Origin: an alpha proteobacterium SCGC AAA015-N04
Lineage (GTDB): Bacteria; Pseudomonadota; Alphaproteobacteria; Puniceispirillales; Marisalimonadaceae
Direction of reading: 5' to 3'
Assembly: GCA_000383115.1 (NCBI GenBank)
Contig: KB910544.1
Span: forward strand, 1-64,000
DNA: 64,000 nt
Part shown: positions 15,958 to 24,578 of the stretch, in pieces
How the letters are laid out: each line of letters begins with the position of its first letter
How positions within the stretch are numbered: position 1 is the first letter of the stretch
The notes under the pieces: generated by a model
What the model saw: the letters and a program-made list of their open reading frames with translations, nothing else
Told to the model about the DNA's origin: nothing
Database searches by the model: none
Program-made: the position numbers and the translations under genes

Positions 15958-17517
15958 ATGATTGAAAATTTTGTACAAGCCAAAACAGTAAAAAATTGGA
16001 TTTCTGATGAAAAGGAACTAGCTTTTATTGATGTTAGAGAAACATCTCAACACACCGCAGGTCATCCATTATTTTCTATTTCAATTCCATTTAGTGAATT
16101 TGAAATAAATGTTGAAAAGCTATTACCAAACAGAAATGTGCGAATAGTTTTGTTTGATAATAACGACGGAACTTCAGAGATAACTTATAAACTGGCAAAA
16201 AATTTAAAATATATAAATATTTTTATTTTAGAAAATGGCGTTGATGGTTGGAAAAATTCTAAGTTTCGTCTGTTTGACGGAATTAATGTACCTAGTAAAA
16301 GTTTTGGGGAATTTGTTGAACAAAAATTTAACACACCATCTATAACAGCGTCTCAATTATTTCAGAAACAAAAAGAAAAGAGAGACATAATTATCTTAGA
16401 TGGCAGACCATTTGATGAATATAATAAGATGAGTATACCTGGAAGTGTATGTTGTCCTAATGCTGAAATACCTTTTAGAATTTCTGAAATAATTAAAAGT
16501 TCAAATACTGAAATAATAATTAACTGTGCGGGGAGAACGAGATCAATTATTGGTACTCAAGCGCTCATAAATTTTGGTATCAAAAATAAAGTTTATGCTC
16601 TAGAAAATGGTACTCAAGGATGGTTTTTAGCTAATTTAAAATTAGATCATAAAAAAACAAAATTTTTAAATAAAACACCTAATAACAAAAAAATTAATGA
16701 ACTCAGAAATAGGATAATAAGTTTATTACAAAATAATGTTGATATCATTGATTTGAATCAAGCACAGAAACTTATTAATAATGAGAATATTACTACATAT
16801 ATTTTCGATGTAAGAACAAAATTAAATCAAAAAAATAAATTATCCAAATTAAGAAATGTACCTGGCGGCCAATTAGTACAAGCTACTGATAAATATATAG
16901 GTGTATTAAAATCACATGTAATTATATTTGATGATGGTGACCTAGTAAGAGCAGGAATGACAGCATTATGGTTAAAAAAAATGAACTTTCGTTGTTATAT
17001 TGTTGATGAAAGCCCTAAAAGAATTAAAAATTTAAATCTTAAGCATGAAGTAAATTTTAAAACTAAACCTTTAAATTTGATTAAATTAGAGAATTTAAAA
17101 AATTTAAAAGATACTCCTATCTTTGATATTCGAAACAGCTTTGATTATTGCAAAAAAAGAATAAAGAAGTCAGTTTGGACCAATAGATTAATAATAAAAA
17201 AAGAGATGACTCATTATCACAGATCTATCATTCTAATTACCGATAATTTACCTAAAGCAAGTCTAATTGTAAGTGATCTTCAAGAAAAAAACCCAAAATA
17301 TGTGGTTCAAGTATATCATTGGAATGAAACAGACGTTGAACATTATTTGGATTATATTGATACAACAGAAGTTGAATTGGATGAAAAATTTATTGATTTT
17401 AATTTTCATACCCACCTTCGTCACGAAGGAAACAAAGAACACGCAAAAAATTACTTAAAATGGGAAACGGATTTAATAAAAAACATGGATGAAGAAGAAA
17501 AGGGATTTTTTAGGTAA
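15958..17517 (+). CDS. Four-domain rhodanese-like protein
   Basis: This protein of about 519 residues appears to hold four tandem rhodanese folds, each with a D-x-R-type CH2A strand (FIDVRE, LDGRPFDEY, FDVRTK, FDIRNSF). Only the second has a proper active loop, I-I-N-C-A-G-R-T-R-S, with the sulfur-carrying cysteine near residue 190. Domains 1, 3 and 4 have aspartate or other residues at that position (LFDNNDGTSE, IFDDGDLVRAG, LITDNLPKAS), so they are probably structural. Rhodaneses move sulfane sulfur from thiosulfate or persulfides. The gene converges on, and overlaps by 8 bp, the thiol-dioxygenase-like cupin gene. I prefer the ATG at 15958 over an upstream TTG. Confidence 0.82.
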   Translation: MIENFVQAKTVKNWISDEKELAFIDVRETSQHTAGHPLFSISIPFSEFEINVEKLLPNRNVRIVLFDNNDGTSEITYKLAKNLKYINIFILENGVDGWKNSKFRLFDGINVPSKSFGEFVEQKFNTPSITASQLFQKQKEKRDIIILDGRPFDEYNKMSIPGSVCCPNAEIPFRISEIIKSSNTEIIINCAGRTRSIIGTQALINFGIKNKVYALENGTQGWFLANLKLDHKKTKFLNKTPNNKKINELRNRIISLLQNNVDIIDLNQAQKLINNENITTYIFDVRTKLNQKNKLSKLRNVPGGQLVQATDKYIGVLKSHVIIFDDGDLVRAGMTALWLKKMNFRCYIVDESPKRIKNLNLKHEVNFKTKPLNLIKLENLKNLKDTPIFDIRNSFDYCKKRIKKSVWTNRLIIKKEMTHYHRSIILITDNLPKASLIVSDLQEKNPKYVVQVYHWNETDVEHYLDYIDTTEVELDEKFIDFNFHTHLRHEGNKEHAKNYLKWETDLIKNMDEEEKGFFR

Positions 17518-18034
17518 TTACTTTAATATTAGATCTTTTTATATTATCCAAATTAGCTCCTTCAATCCTTAATAATCTAACAGGATGCTTTCTAACTGGT
17601 GAATGGACATGTCCTACATCATAAAAATACACATCACCAGCTTTCATAATATATGTTTGTTTTGGTTTAACATTTACAAAATCATCTGAATTATCTGTTT
17701 CAACAATTTCCCAATCAGTCATTTCTGTTTCGCCAGAGGCTTGTCCATAAATAGCCCAGCTTGATCCATGATCATGAGGGCTTCCTATGGCTTCATTATC
17801 ATGGACATGACCACAAACACAAAAACCTGTGTCTTTATCTTCATAAAGTATTTGCCTAGGTAATTCACCTTTAGCTCTATCAGGAAGATTATCAGTTATA
17901 AAATTTTGATCCATAAGAGCTTTTGAAACAAAATAACAAATTTTATCTGAGCCATCTGGCATTTTTTCAGTATTAATTATTTCTTTAATATCTTGAACTA
18001 AATCATCTAAAGTGTAAGGCAATAGTTCCTCCAA
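17510..18034 (-). CDS. Cupin metalloenzyme, thiol-dioxygenase-like (COG5553-type)
   Basis: This protein of 174 residues has the cupin core of cysteine dioxygenase-like enzymes: SPHDHGSSWAIYGQASGE with H87 and H89, and the third histidine candidate in YDVGHVHSPV (H142 or H144). The 3-His pattern without a glutamate ligand is typical of thiol dioxygenases, which convert thiols such as cysteine or 3-mercaptopropionate to sulfinates. It is the last gene of a minus-strand run with the DapA-like aldolase, a ligase, a hydrolase and a MetY homologue. The exact substrate is unknown; a general double-stranded beta-helix enzyme is the alternative. Confidence 0.72.
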   Translation of the reverse strand: MEELLPYTLDDLVQDIKEIINTEKMPDGSDKICYFVSKALMDQNFITDNLPDRAKGELPRQILYEDKDTGFCVCGHVHDNEAIGSPHDHGSSWAIYGQASGETEMTDWEIVETDNSDDFVNVKPKQTYIMKAGDVYFYDVGHVHSPVRKHPVRLLRIEGANLDNIKRSNIKVIT

Positions 18035-18053
18035 TATTAGTTTATAAGTTTTT

Positions 18054-18971
18054 TTATTTTCCCCAACTTAAAGCGATTGGATCATATTTCTTAATTAATT
18101 TTATTAATCCTGCTTTTGTTTGTTCATCTAATGGCAAAATTGGATGTCTACAAAAATCTGAATTGATAACACCACCTACTTTCATAATTACTTTAGTTGC
18201 TCTAAACCCACATTGCCTATTTTCATAATTAATTACAGGTAAAATATTATTATATTTATCTTCAGATTTATCAAATTCTCCAGCCAAATAATCTAAAACA
18301 ACTGGTTTAATTAAGTCTGGTATCATTGCAGAACTCATATTACCAGTTGCACCAGCTTCTAAATCAGCAAACAATGTTATTCCTTCTTCACCATCAAATG
18401 GTCCTTCAATAGCGTCGCCACCTTCAAGAACAAGTTTTCGTAATTTAAAAGCTGCTTGTGCACACTCAATTTTAAAACATTTTACAGTTTCTATTTCCTT
18501 AGCCATTTTAATTAAAAGAGAAACAGGCAAATCAACTCCTGATAATGGTGCGTCCTGAACCATAATAGTAACACCTACCTCACCTACTTTTGCAAATTGT
18601 TCAAATGTTTGTTGAGAGGTTCCTTTCATTAGAGCACCATGATATGGGGGCATCATCATAAGCATTTCACCACCAAGTTCTTTTACTAATTTAGCACGTG
18701 AGAGTACAATATCTGTTGAGAAATGACTTACAGTTGTGATTATTGGAACTCTACCAGATATATGTTCAATACATAATCTAGTTAAAATCTCTCTTTCTTC
18801 GTCTGATAACAAAAACTGCTCGGAGTAATTCGCTAATATACAAATACCATCAACATTTTGATCCACCATGCAATCTAGAACTCTTTTCATGCCTTCTATG
18901 TCGAGTTCACCATTCTCTTTAAAAGGTGTTGGAGCCACAGGCCAGCAACCCTCAAATTTATTATTAGCCAT
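18054..18971 (-). CDS. Dihydrodipicolinate synthase family (DapA-like) aldolase or lyase
   Basis: This TIM-barrel protein of 305 residues belongs to the class I pyruvate-aldolase family. It has GCWPVAPTPF at the start, the PPYHG tyrosine near residue 108, and V-K-C-F-K-I-E with the Schiff-base lysine near residue 165. The family uses pyruvate or similar keto acids to make or cleave C-C bonds. Its place in an operon with a CoA ligase and a cupin, not with lysine genes, argues for a catabolic lyase over DapA itself. The ribosome site CAGGATGGC-type region is unremarkable. Confidence 0.82.
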   Translation of the reverse strand: MANNKFEGCWPVAPTPFKENGELDIEGMKRVLDCMVDQNVDGICILANYSEQFLLSDEEREILTRLCIEHISGRVPIITTVSHFSTDIVLSRAKLVKELGGEMLMMMPPYHGALMKGTSQQTFEQFAKVGEVGVTIMVQDAPLSGVDLPVSLLIKMAKEIETVKCFKIECAQAAFKLRKLVLEGGDAIEGPFDGEEGITLFADLEAGATGNMSSAMIPDLIKPVVLDYLAGEFDKSEDKYNNILPVINYENRQCGFRATKVIMKVGGVINSDFCRHPILPLDEQTKAGLIKLIKKYDPIALSWGK

Positions 18972-19008
18972 CCTGACCCCTTTGTATTTTTATTTTAATT
19001 TATGATAA

Positions 19009-20589
19009 TTAAATATTTTTATTTTGCCAAGTATCTATAGTAACCCCTTCTTCTCTTAGCTTGTTTTTTTGGATCTTACCTGTTTGTGTTTTTGGAAATT
19101 CTTTCATTACTCTTATATATTTGGGTATGGCAAACTTGGCTAAGTTTATTTTTGTTTTTTCAAGCAATTCATCAAAATCTATATTGATTTTGTTATCAAT
19201 CATCAAAGCTACCATTACCTCATCTTCCATTCCTTCACCACCATCAGCTGAAATTGCATATGCAGCTGCTTCTGTAATAAAAGGAATTTCTAAAAAAGCT
19301 TGTTCAACTTCGTATGATGAAATATTTTCACCTCTTCTTCTAATGCAATCTTTAATTCTATCTACAAAAACAAAATGTCCTGACTTTTCTCTAATCCCTG
19401 CATCACCAGTATGAAACCAGAAATTTCTCCAACTTTCTACAGTTTTCTCTGGCATTCCTAAATAACCAGACATAAAACCAAAGGGTTGTTTTGGTCTTAC
19501 AACTATTTCACCAACTAAGCCATCATTAACAGGTGTATCTTTCTCAGGGTCTCTTATTTCAACCTCAAAATATTTTTCATATAGTTTTCCGCACCTACCA
19601 TTTCCCATTTCATTTTTTAAACCATATATTGGAATATTAACTTCTGTCATGCCATAAAGCGGTAATACATATTTTACACCAAATCTATTTCTAAAAATTT
19701 TTTCAGGTTCACTTGGCAATGGCGCTGAACCAATCACTTTTAAATTATGATCTTTATCGTATTTAGTAGGAGGTTGTGCGACAATAAACGCGGCTATAGC
19801 ACCTAACATATTAGTATGAGTTATATTATACTTTCTAATATCTTTAAGCCAATTTGAGGCTGAGAATCTAGTTCTTATAACTGCTTTTGCACCAGTCATA
19901 ATACATGCTAAAAGTTGCATAAATAATCCATTAGCATGGAATAAGGGTAAGGAGATGTAAAAAGTGTGATTTTTTCTTAAGTTGTAATTTTCAATTGTTC
20001 CTATAGCAAACAAAACACAATGTGCATTGGGCATCATAACTCCTTTAGAAGGCCCTGATGTTCCACTTGTAAACATTGTACAAACATTGTCACTTAATTT
20101 TCCTAAAATAATCTCGTCTTCATTCAAAAGGTCTTTGTTATTTAAATCTTTACAATTTAAAATTTCAACTTCTAATTTATGAAGATTAACCAAGCTTTTT
20201 ACTTCATGAAAAAATTGATCTTCAACAAGAACAATTTTTGACTTGGATGTCTTAATTTGATGTAATAATACATTTCCTTTTATGGCAGTATTGATAGCTA
20301 CAAACATAACTCCCATAAAACTGCATGCTATCCAATATAGTATGAATTCTTTTGGGTCTTCTATTAACACTGTTAAATTGTCACCTTCATTTAAACTCAA
20401 TTCTTTTAAAATTTTAGCTTTTTCTAAAGATTTTATTTTTAGATCATGAAGATTCCATTTAGGACCATCTATAAACTCAATAATTTCTCTTTTTGGATAT
20501 TGCTTACATTGATTTAGGATAATTTCAGAAATTTTCCAATTATCTGGATTTTCAAAATTATTAAATAAGAAGTAATTTTTTTCGTTCAT
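19009..20589 (-). CDS. AMP-forming acyl-CoA ligase (CaiC-like)
   Basis: This adenylate-forming enzyme of 526 residues carries the P-loop TMFTSGTSGPSKGVMMP near residue 167, the YGMTE core, the hinge and C-domain motif TGDAGIREKSGHFVFVDRIK, and the terminal catalytic lysine in KTQTGKIQKNKLR. Such enzymes activate carboxylic acids to CoA thioesters. The overall look (NISSYEVEQAF, R-R-R-G-E) is close to carnitine/crotonobetaine CoA-ligase relatives. It lies in the metY-cupin run, between a hydrolase and an aldolase, so it probably activates an intermediate of that pathway. Confidence 0.85.
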   Translation of the reverse strand: MNEKNYFLFNNFENPDNWKISEIILNQCKQYPKREIIEFIDGPKWNLHDLKIKSLEKAKILKELSLNEGDNLTVLIEDPKEFILYWIACSFMGVMFVAINTAIKGNVLLHQIKTSKSKIVLVEDQFFHEVKSLVNLHKLEVEILNCKDLNNKDLLNEDEIILGKLSDNVCTMFTSGTSGPSKGVMMPNAHCVLFAIGTIENYNLRKNHTFYISLPLFHANGLFMQLLACIMTGAKAVIRTRFSASNWLKDIRKYNITHTNMLGAIAAFIVAQPPTKYDKDHNLKVIGSAPLPSEPEKIFRNRFGVKYVLPLYGMTEVNIPIYGLKNEMGNGRCGKLYEKYFEVEIRDPEKDTPVNDGLVGEIVVRPKQPFGFMSGYLGMPEKTVESWRNFWFHTGDAGIREKSGHFVFVDRIKDCIRRRGENISSYEVEQAFLEIPFITEAAAYAISADGGEGMEDEVMVALMIDNKINIDFDELLEKTKINLAKFAIPKYIRVMKEFPKTQTGKIQKNKLREEGVTIDTWQNKNI

Positions 20590-20616
20590 TTAATTCACAA
20601 AATCCCTATTTGAAAA

Positions 20617-21414
20617 TTATTTTAATTTTGAAAGAAAAGAATTTATTATTGAGTTTAATTCAATAGGCCTTTCAGATGGAAGAAAATGACCGCAATTAAG
20701 AATGTGAGTTTCACAATTTTTTATTAGTTCTACAAATTTCAAACCTGATTTTAATGGTGTCATTTGATCATTTTTTGCTAAAACAGCCAATGCTGGGACT
20801 TTGATATTTTTTGCAGCATCTATTCCGTCTGAGTAATCATTACAAGAGTGTAAATCATACTTTAAAGCTGTTGGTTTGTTCATGCACATTATATTATTAC
20901 CTTCTCCATAATGGGAATGTCCTGGCCATTTATTAATTGACATGTCACCATCAATTCCATGTCCCCAAGTAACCATCATTTGAGAGGCTTTTTGTGGATT
21001 TTCTTTTGAAAGATCTAATAAAAATTGATTAACTGGAATTTCATTTGAGCCCGCAACAAATATTAGTGCTTTTAGTGAATTTTTTAAAATCCTATTCAAT
21101 TCTAGGGCTACTAAACATCCTTGAGAATGTCCGATAACAACCATGTCTTTAAGATTTAGTTTAACTAATAAGTCATTTATCCATTCAGCATTTTCTTTTA
21201 TTGATTTGCAAGGATTACCATCAGAAAATCCATGGGCTGGCATATCAGGGACAATTACAGAATACCCTTTATAAGCAAAAAAACGAGCCTGTTGAATAAA
21301 GCTCAAATGATTTTGACCCGACCCGTGTAAAAAACACAAAGTCCTTTTATTAATGTCTAAGCTTTTACCACCTGTACCTAAATAAGTCTTAGCACCTTTA
21401 AAATTAATGATCAT
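20617..21414 (-). CDS. Alpha/beta hydrolase
   Basis: This protein of 265 residues has the alpha/beta-hydrolase fold: an oxyanion H-G-S-G-Q-N near residue 30, the nucleophile elbow VIGHSQGCLVAL near residue 96, an acid in AVLAKNDQMTPL, and the catalytic histidine in NCGHFLPSE near the end. It could be an esterase, thioesterase or C-C hydrolase. It starts 7 bp after the MetY homologue stop, and the CoA ligase follows 27 bp later, suggesting a shared pathway in which ester or thioester cleavage precedes CoA activation. Confidence 0.85.
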   Translation of the reverse strand: MIINFKGAKTYLGTGGKSLDINKRTLCFLHGSGQNHLSFIQQARFFAYKGYSVIVPDMPAHGFSDGNPCKSIKENAEWINDLLVKLNLKDMVVIGHSQGCLVALELNRILKNSLKALIFVAGSNEIPVNQFLLDLSKENPQKASQMMVTWGHGIDGDMSINKWPGHSHYGEGNNIMCMNKPTALKYDLHSCNDYSDGIDAAKNIKVPALAVLAKNDQMTPLKSGLKFVELIKNCETHILNCGHFLPSERPIELNSIINSFLSKLK

Positions 21415-21421
21415 GATATTC

Positions 21422-22717
21422 CTACTTATTTAGCTTTTTTACGGCCTTGAAACCTCTTTCAAAGTCTTTTGTGATGTCATTAATATCTTCTAATCCAACT
21501 GAAAGTCTTATCATATCGTCTGTTAATCCACCCTCTTTCATTGCTTCAGAACTCAAATGAGAGTGAGTTGTACTCCCTGGATGAATAAGTAATGTTTTAG
21601 CATCACCAACATTTGCTAAATGTGAAGCTAATTGTACAGATTCAATAAATACTTTCCCTGCCTCACGTCCACCTTTAATACCAAAAGCAACGATTGATCC
21701 AGATCCTTTTGGTAATATTCTTTTAGCTACTTCATGGTCGGGATGTGTTTCTAAGTCTGGATGTTTTACCCATTCTACCATTTCATGATTTACTAAATAA
21801 TTTAATATAGAGTGAGTGTTTTCAATATGTTTTTTCATCCTCAAAGGGAGTGTTTCAATTCCTTGCATTAAATGAAACGCATTAGTTGGGGATAAAGATG
21901 GTCCAAAATTATACATACCTTCTGCTCTTATTTTTGCTATTAAAGCAGATGGACCAAATTCTTCCCAAAAACTTATACCACCTAGAGCAAAATGTGGTCC
22001 TGAAATTGTAGGAAACTTGTCTTTATCTCCCCAATCAAAGTTACCGCCATTTACAATAGCACCTCCTATCGCGATGCCATGACCACCTAACCATTTAGTA
22101 AGTGAATGAACAATAATATTAGCTCCGTGCTTAAATGGCTGCATTAAATATGGAGTATTAAAAGTAGCGTCTAGTACTAGAGGGATGTTTTTTGAATTAC
22201 ATATTTTAGCAATTACTGGAACATCCATAATATCTAATCCTGGATTACCAATAACTTCTCCAAATACTAATTTGGTATTTGGTTTTATTGCTCTATTAAT
22301 TGCATCTGGATCATTGGGATTAACAAAGTCGGTATTAACACCAAAACGAGGCATAGTATGCTGAAGTAAATTAATATTTGCTCCATACATTTTACTAGAT
22401 GCAACAATATGATCCCCACTACTACAAATTGCTGAAACCACAAGATGCATTGCAGCCATTCCACTTGAACATGCAAGCGCACTTGCTCCACCTTCAAGAG
22501 CTGCTAACCTCTGCTCGAGTGCTGCAACTGTAGGATTTGATATTCTAGTATATAAATGTCCACCAACTTCCATATTATACAAAGACGCTGCTTCTTCTGT
22601 ACTATTGAAAACGTAAGATGTTGTCTGATAAATTGGTACAGCACGAGAACCAGTCTCCTTGTCAGGAATATGACCAGCATGTAAAGAGAGGGTATCGAAT
22701 TTGTAATTTTCACTCAT
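21422..22717 (-). CDS. metY: O-acetylhomoserine sulfhydrylase family (MetY-like) PLP enzyme
   Basis: This protein of 431 residues is a Cys/Met-metabolism PLP enzyme with MetY traits: the long N-terminal T-L-S-L-H-A-G block, YTRISNPTV near residue 56, SSGMAAM, and the Schiff-base lysine K208 in IVHSLTKWLGGHG. MetY enzymes join sulfide or methanethiol to O-acetylhomoserine, giving homocysteine or methionine. It is the first gene of the five-gene run ending at the cupin gene. In the leader (22718-22844) I see no convincing SAM riboswitch. Sulfur assimilation is the family role; use of methanethiol here is only inferred from context. Confidence 0.88.
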   Translation of the reverse strand: MSENYKFDTLSLHAGHIPDKETGSRAVPIYQTTSYVFNSTEEAASLYNMEVGGHLYTRISNPTVAALEQRLAALEGGASALACSSGMAAMHLVVSAICSSGDHIVASSKMYGANINLLQHTMPRFGVNTDFVNPNDPDAINRAIKPNTKLVFGEVIGNPGLDIMDVPVIAKICNSKNIPLVLDATFNTPYLMQPFKHGANIIVHSLTKWLGGHGIAIGGAIVNGGNFDWGDKDKFPTISGPHFALGGISFWEEFGPSALIAKIRAEGMYNFGPSLSPTNAFHLMQGIETLPLRMKKHIENTHSILNYLVNHEMVEWVKHPDLETHPDHEVAKRILPKGSGSIVAFGIKGGREAGKVFIESVQLASHLANVGDAKTLLIHPGSTTHSHLSSEAMKEGGLTDDMIRLSVGLEDINDITKDFERGFKAVKKLNK

Positions 22718-22844
22718 TGAAATTCCTTAAAATAATTTTAAATATTATAGCTTATTTCTTAAACCTTAAAAATATAAATTTACCTAATAAAAAAGTGTAA
22801 GAAAAAACACCTTTAAAAGTTAGTTAAAATTAATCTTAAATTTA

Positions 22845-24482
22845 TTAATAATTGTCTCTTAAATTTTTACGGATAATTTTTCCTGTAGTTGTTAAAGGTA
22901 ATTCGTAGACAAACTCTATAAGTCGAGGATATTCATGAGCAGCCAACTTTAATTTTACATGATTTTGTATAGATTGTTTCAATTTATCATTTTTAGTTAA
23001 AACATTATTATGATCATTAGGCACAATAAAGGCCTTAATGATCTGTCCTCTTAATTTATCTGGGACACCAATTACTGCAACCATACTGACATCAGGGTGA
23101 GAAAGAATAGCGTCTTCTACTTCACTTGGTCCAACCCTATAACCTGAGGTATTGATAATATCATCTTTTCTACCTTTAAAATAAAAATAACCCTCCTCAT
23201 CCTTATAGGCAAAATCACCAGTATAGAGCCAACCATCCCTAACTTTTTGTTTTGTTGCTTTATCATTTTCCCAGTATTTTAAAAAAGAAACAGGGGTATC
23301 AGATTTGACTATTATTTCTCCATCTAATCCAGGTTCTTTGATAAGTTCTCCATTTTCGTTAATTATTCTAACTTCATGACCGGGAACGGGTTTACCAATT
23401 GAACCTTGTCTAGTTGGCATAATTGCTCCACAATTCGAAACTGTTAAATTACATTCTGTTTGACCATAAAACTCATTAATACCAACCCCTAGAATTTGCT
23501 TACCCCACTCTAGCAAATCTTCTCCAAGAGCTTCACCACCTGAACCAACAGTTCTTAATTTCAAGTTTTTTACTGTTTTAGAGGGATTAAATGATTTCAT
23601 CATTTTAAGTGCAGTGGGTGGCAAGAAAGTATTTTTTATCTCTAGCTTTGATATTAAATCAAAAGTAACTTCAGGATCGAATTTTTGAGATCTGTAACTT
23701 ACAACAGGAATACCAAAGTGCCATGCTGGAAGGAGTACATCAAATAAACCACCTATCCATGCCCAGTCTGCTGGTGTCCAAAATAAATCTGTGACTGGTT
23801 CAGATGAAGATAAAAACTCGTGAGGAATTTCTACTCCTGGTATATGTCCAAGTAATGAACGATGAGGGAGCAAAGCACCTTTAGGCCCCCCTGTCGTTCC
23901 AGAAGTATAAATTATTAAAGCAGGATCAGATGCTTTTGTTTTTTTTGTAATATAACTGTCTGAGGCATGTTCTAATAATTTTTTGAAATTAAAAACATTC
24001 CTTTTTTCATCATTACTATCTATACAAATTATTTTTTTTAAATCTGGTAATCTATCTTTAATTTCAAAAATTTTATTTAAGCCAATATTATCGCAAATCA
24101 CCAAGGATGCTCTAGAATTCAACAAACGATAATGTAATGCATCTGTTCCAAATAAATTAAATAAAGGTATTGAAATTTTTCCAGACTTGAAGCAAGCCAT
24201 ATGTGCAATTGCAGTTTCAGGACATTGACCTAAAATAATACCAACCCTTGCGTTGGCCTCAAGATGAAAATGATCAAAAACATTAGCAAGTTTGTTTGCA
24301 TATCTTTTTATATCAACAAAAGACCATTCCTCTATCTTGCCGTCTTGTAAAAAATTAATTAATGCTATCCTATTTTGATAAATATATTGGTCAACAGTAT
24401 CAGACGCTATATTGTAAAATTCTGGAATATTCCATTTAAATGATAAACATAGCTCTTCAAAATTATTCAATTTTTGAAGCAT
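22845..24482 (-). CDS. AMP-forming acyl-CoA synthetase (acetyl/medium-chain type)
   Basis: This protein of 545 residues has the adenylation motifs ALIIYTSGTTGGPKGALLP near residue 190, EFYGQTECN, TGDFAYKDEEGYFYFKGRKDD, and the final lysine in TTTGKIIRKNLR. The sequence resembles acetyl-CoA synthetase-like and ACSM medium-chain enzymes (S-G-Y-R-V-G-P-S-E-V-E). The gene lies upstream of metY on the same strand, 127 bp away, and runs back-to-back with the indolepyruvate oxidoreductase gene 96 bp away. It may activate acids made by that pathway, but the substrate is not readable. Confidence 0.87.
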   Translation of the reverse strand: MLQKLNNFEELCLSFKWNIPEFYNIASDTVDQYIYQNRIALINFLQDGKIEEWSFVDIKRYANKLANVFDHFHLEANARVGIILGQCPETAIAHMACFKSGKISIPLFNLFGTDALHYRLLNSRASLVICDNIGLNKIFEIKDRLPDLKKIICIDSNDEKRNVFNFKKLLEHASDSYITKKTKASDPALIIYTSGTTGGPKGALLPHRSLLGHIPGVEIPHEFLSSSEPVTDLFWTPADWAWIGGLFDVLLPAWHFGIPVVSYRSQKFDPEVTFDLISKLEIKNTFLPPTALKMMKSFNPSKTVKNLKLRTVGSGGEALGEDLLEWGKQILGVGINEFYGQTECNLTVSNCGAIMPTRQGSIGKPVPGHEVRIINENGELIKEPGLDGEIIVKSDTPVSFLKYWENDKATKQKVRDGWLYTGDFAYKDEEGYFYFKGRKDDIINTSGYRVGPSEVEDAILSHPDVSMVAVIGVPDKLRGQIIKAFIVPNDHNNVLTKNDKLKQSIQNHVKLKLAAHEYPRLIEFVYELPLTTTGKIIRKNLRDNY

Positions 24483-24578
24483 AAAAAATAATCACCTTTC
24501 CTTAAATTATTCTTACTACTTGTTAAATTCATTTTAATTATTTAAATTAATTGTGAACAAAATTACATCGGGTCAGCT

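Noticed and set aside
22718-22844. Possible SAM-II/SAM-V riboswitch ahead of the MetY homologue
   Set aside because: A GCTATAA and short AT stems are present on the minus strand, but I cannot build the required pseudoknot and conserved core.
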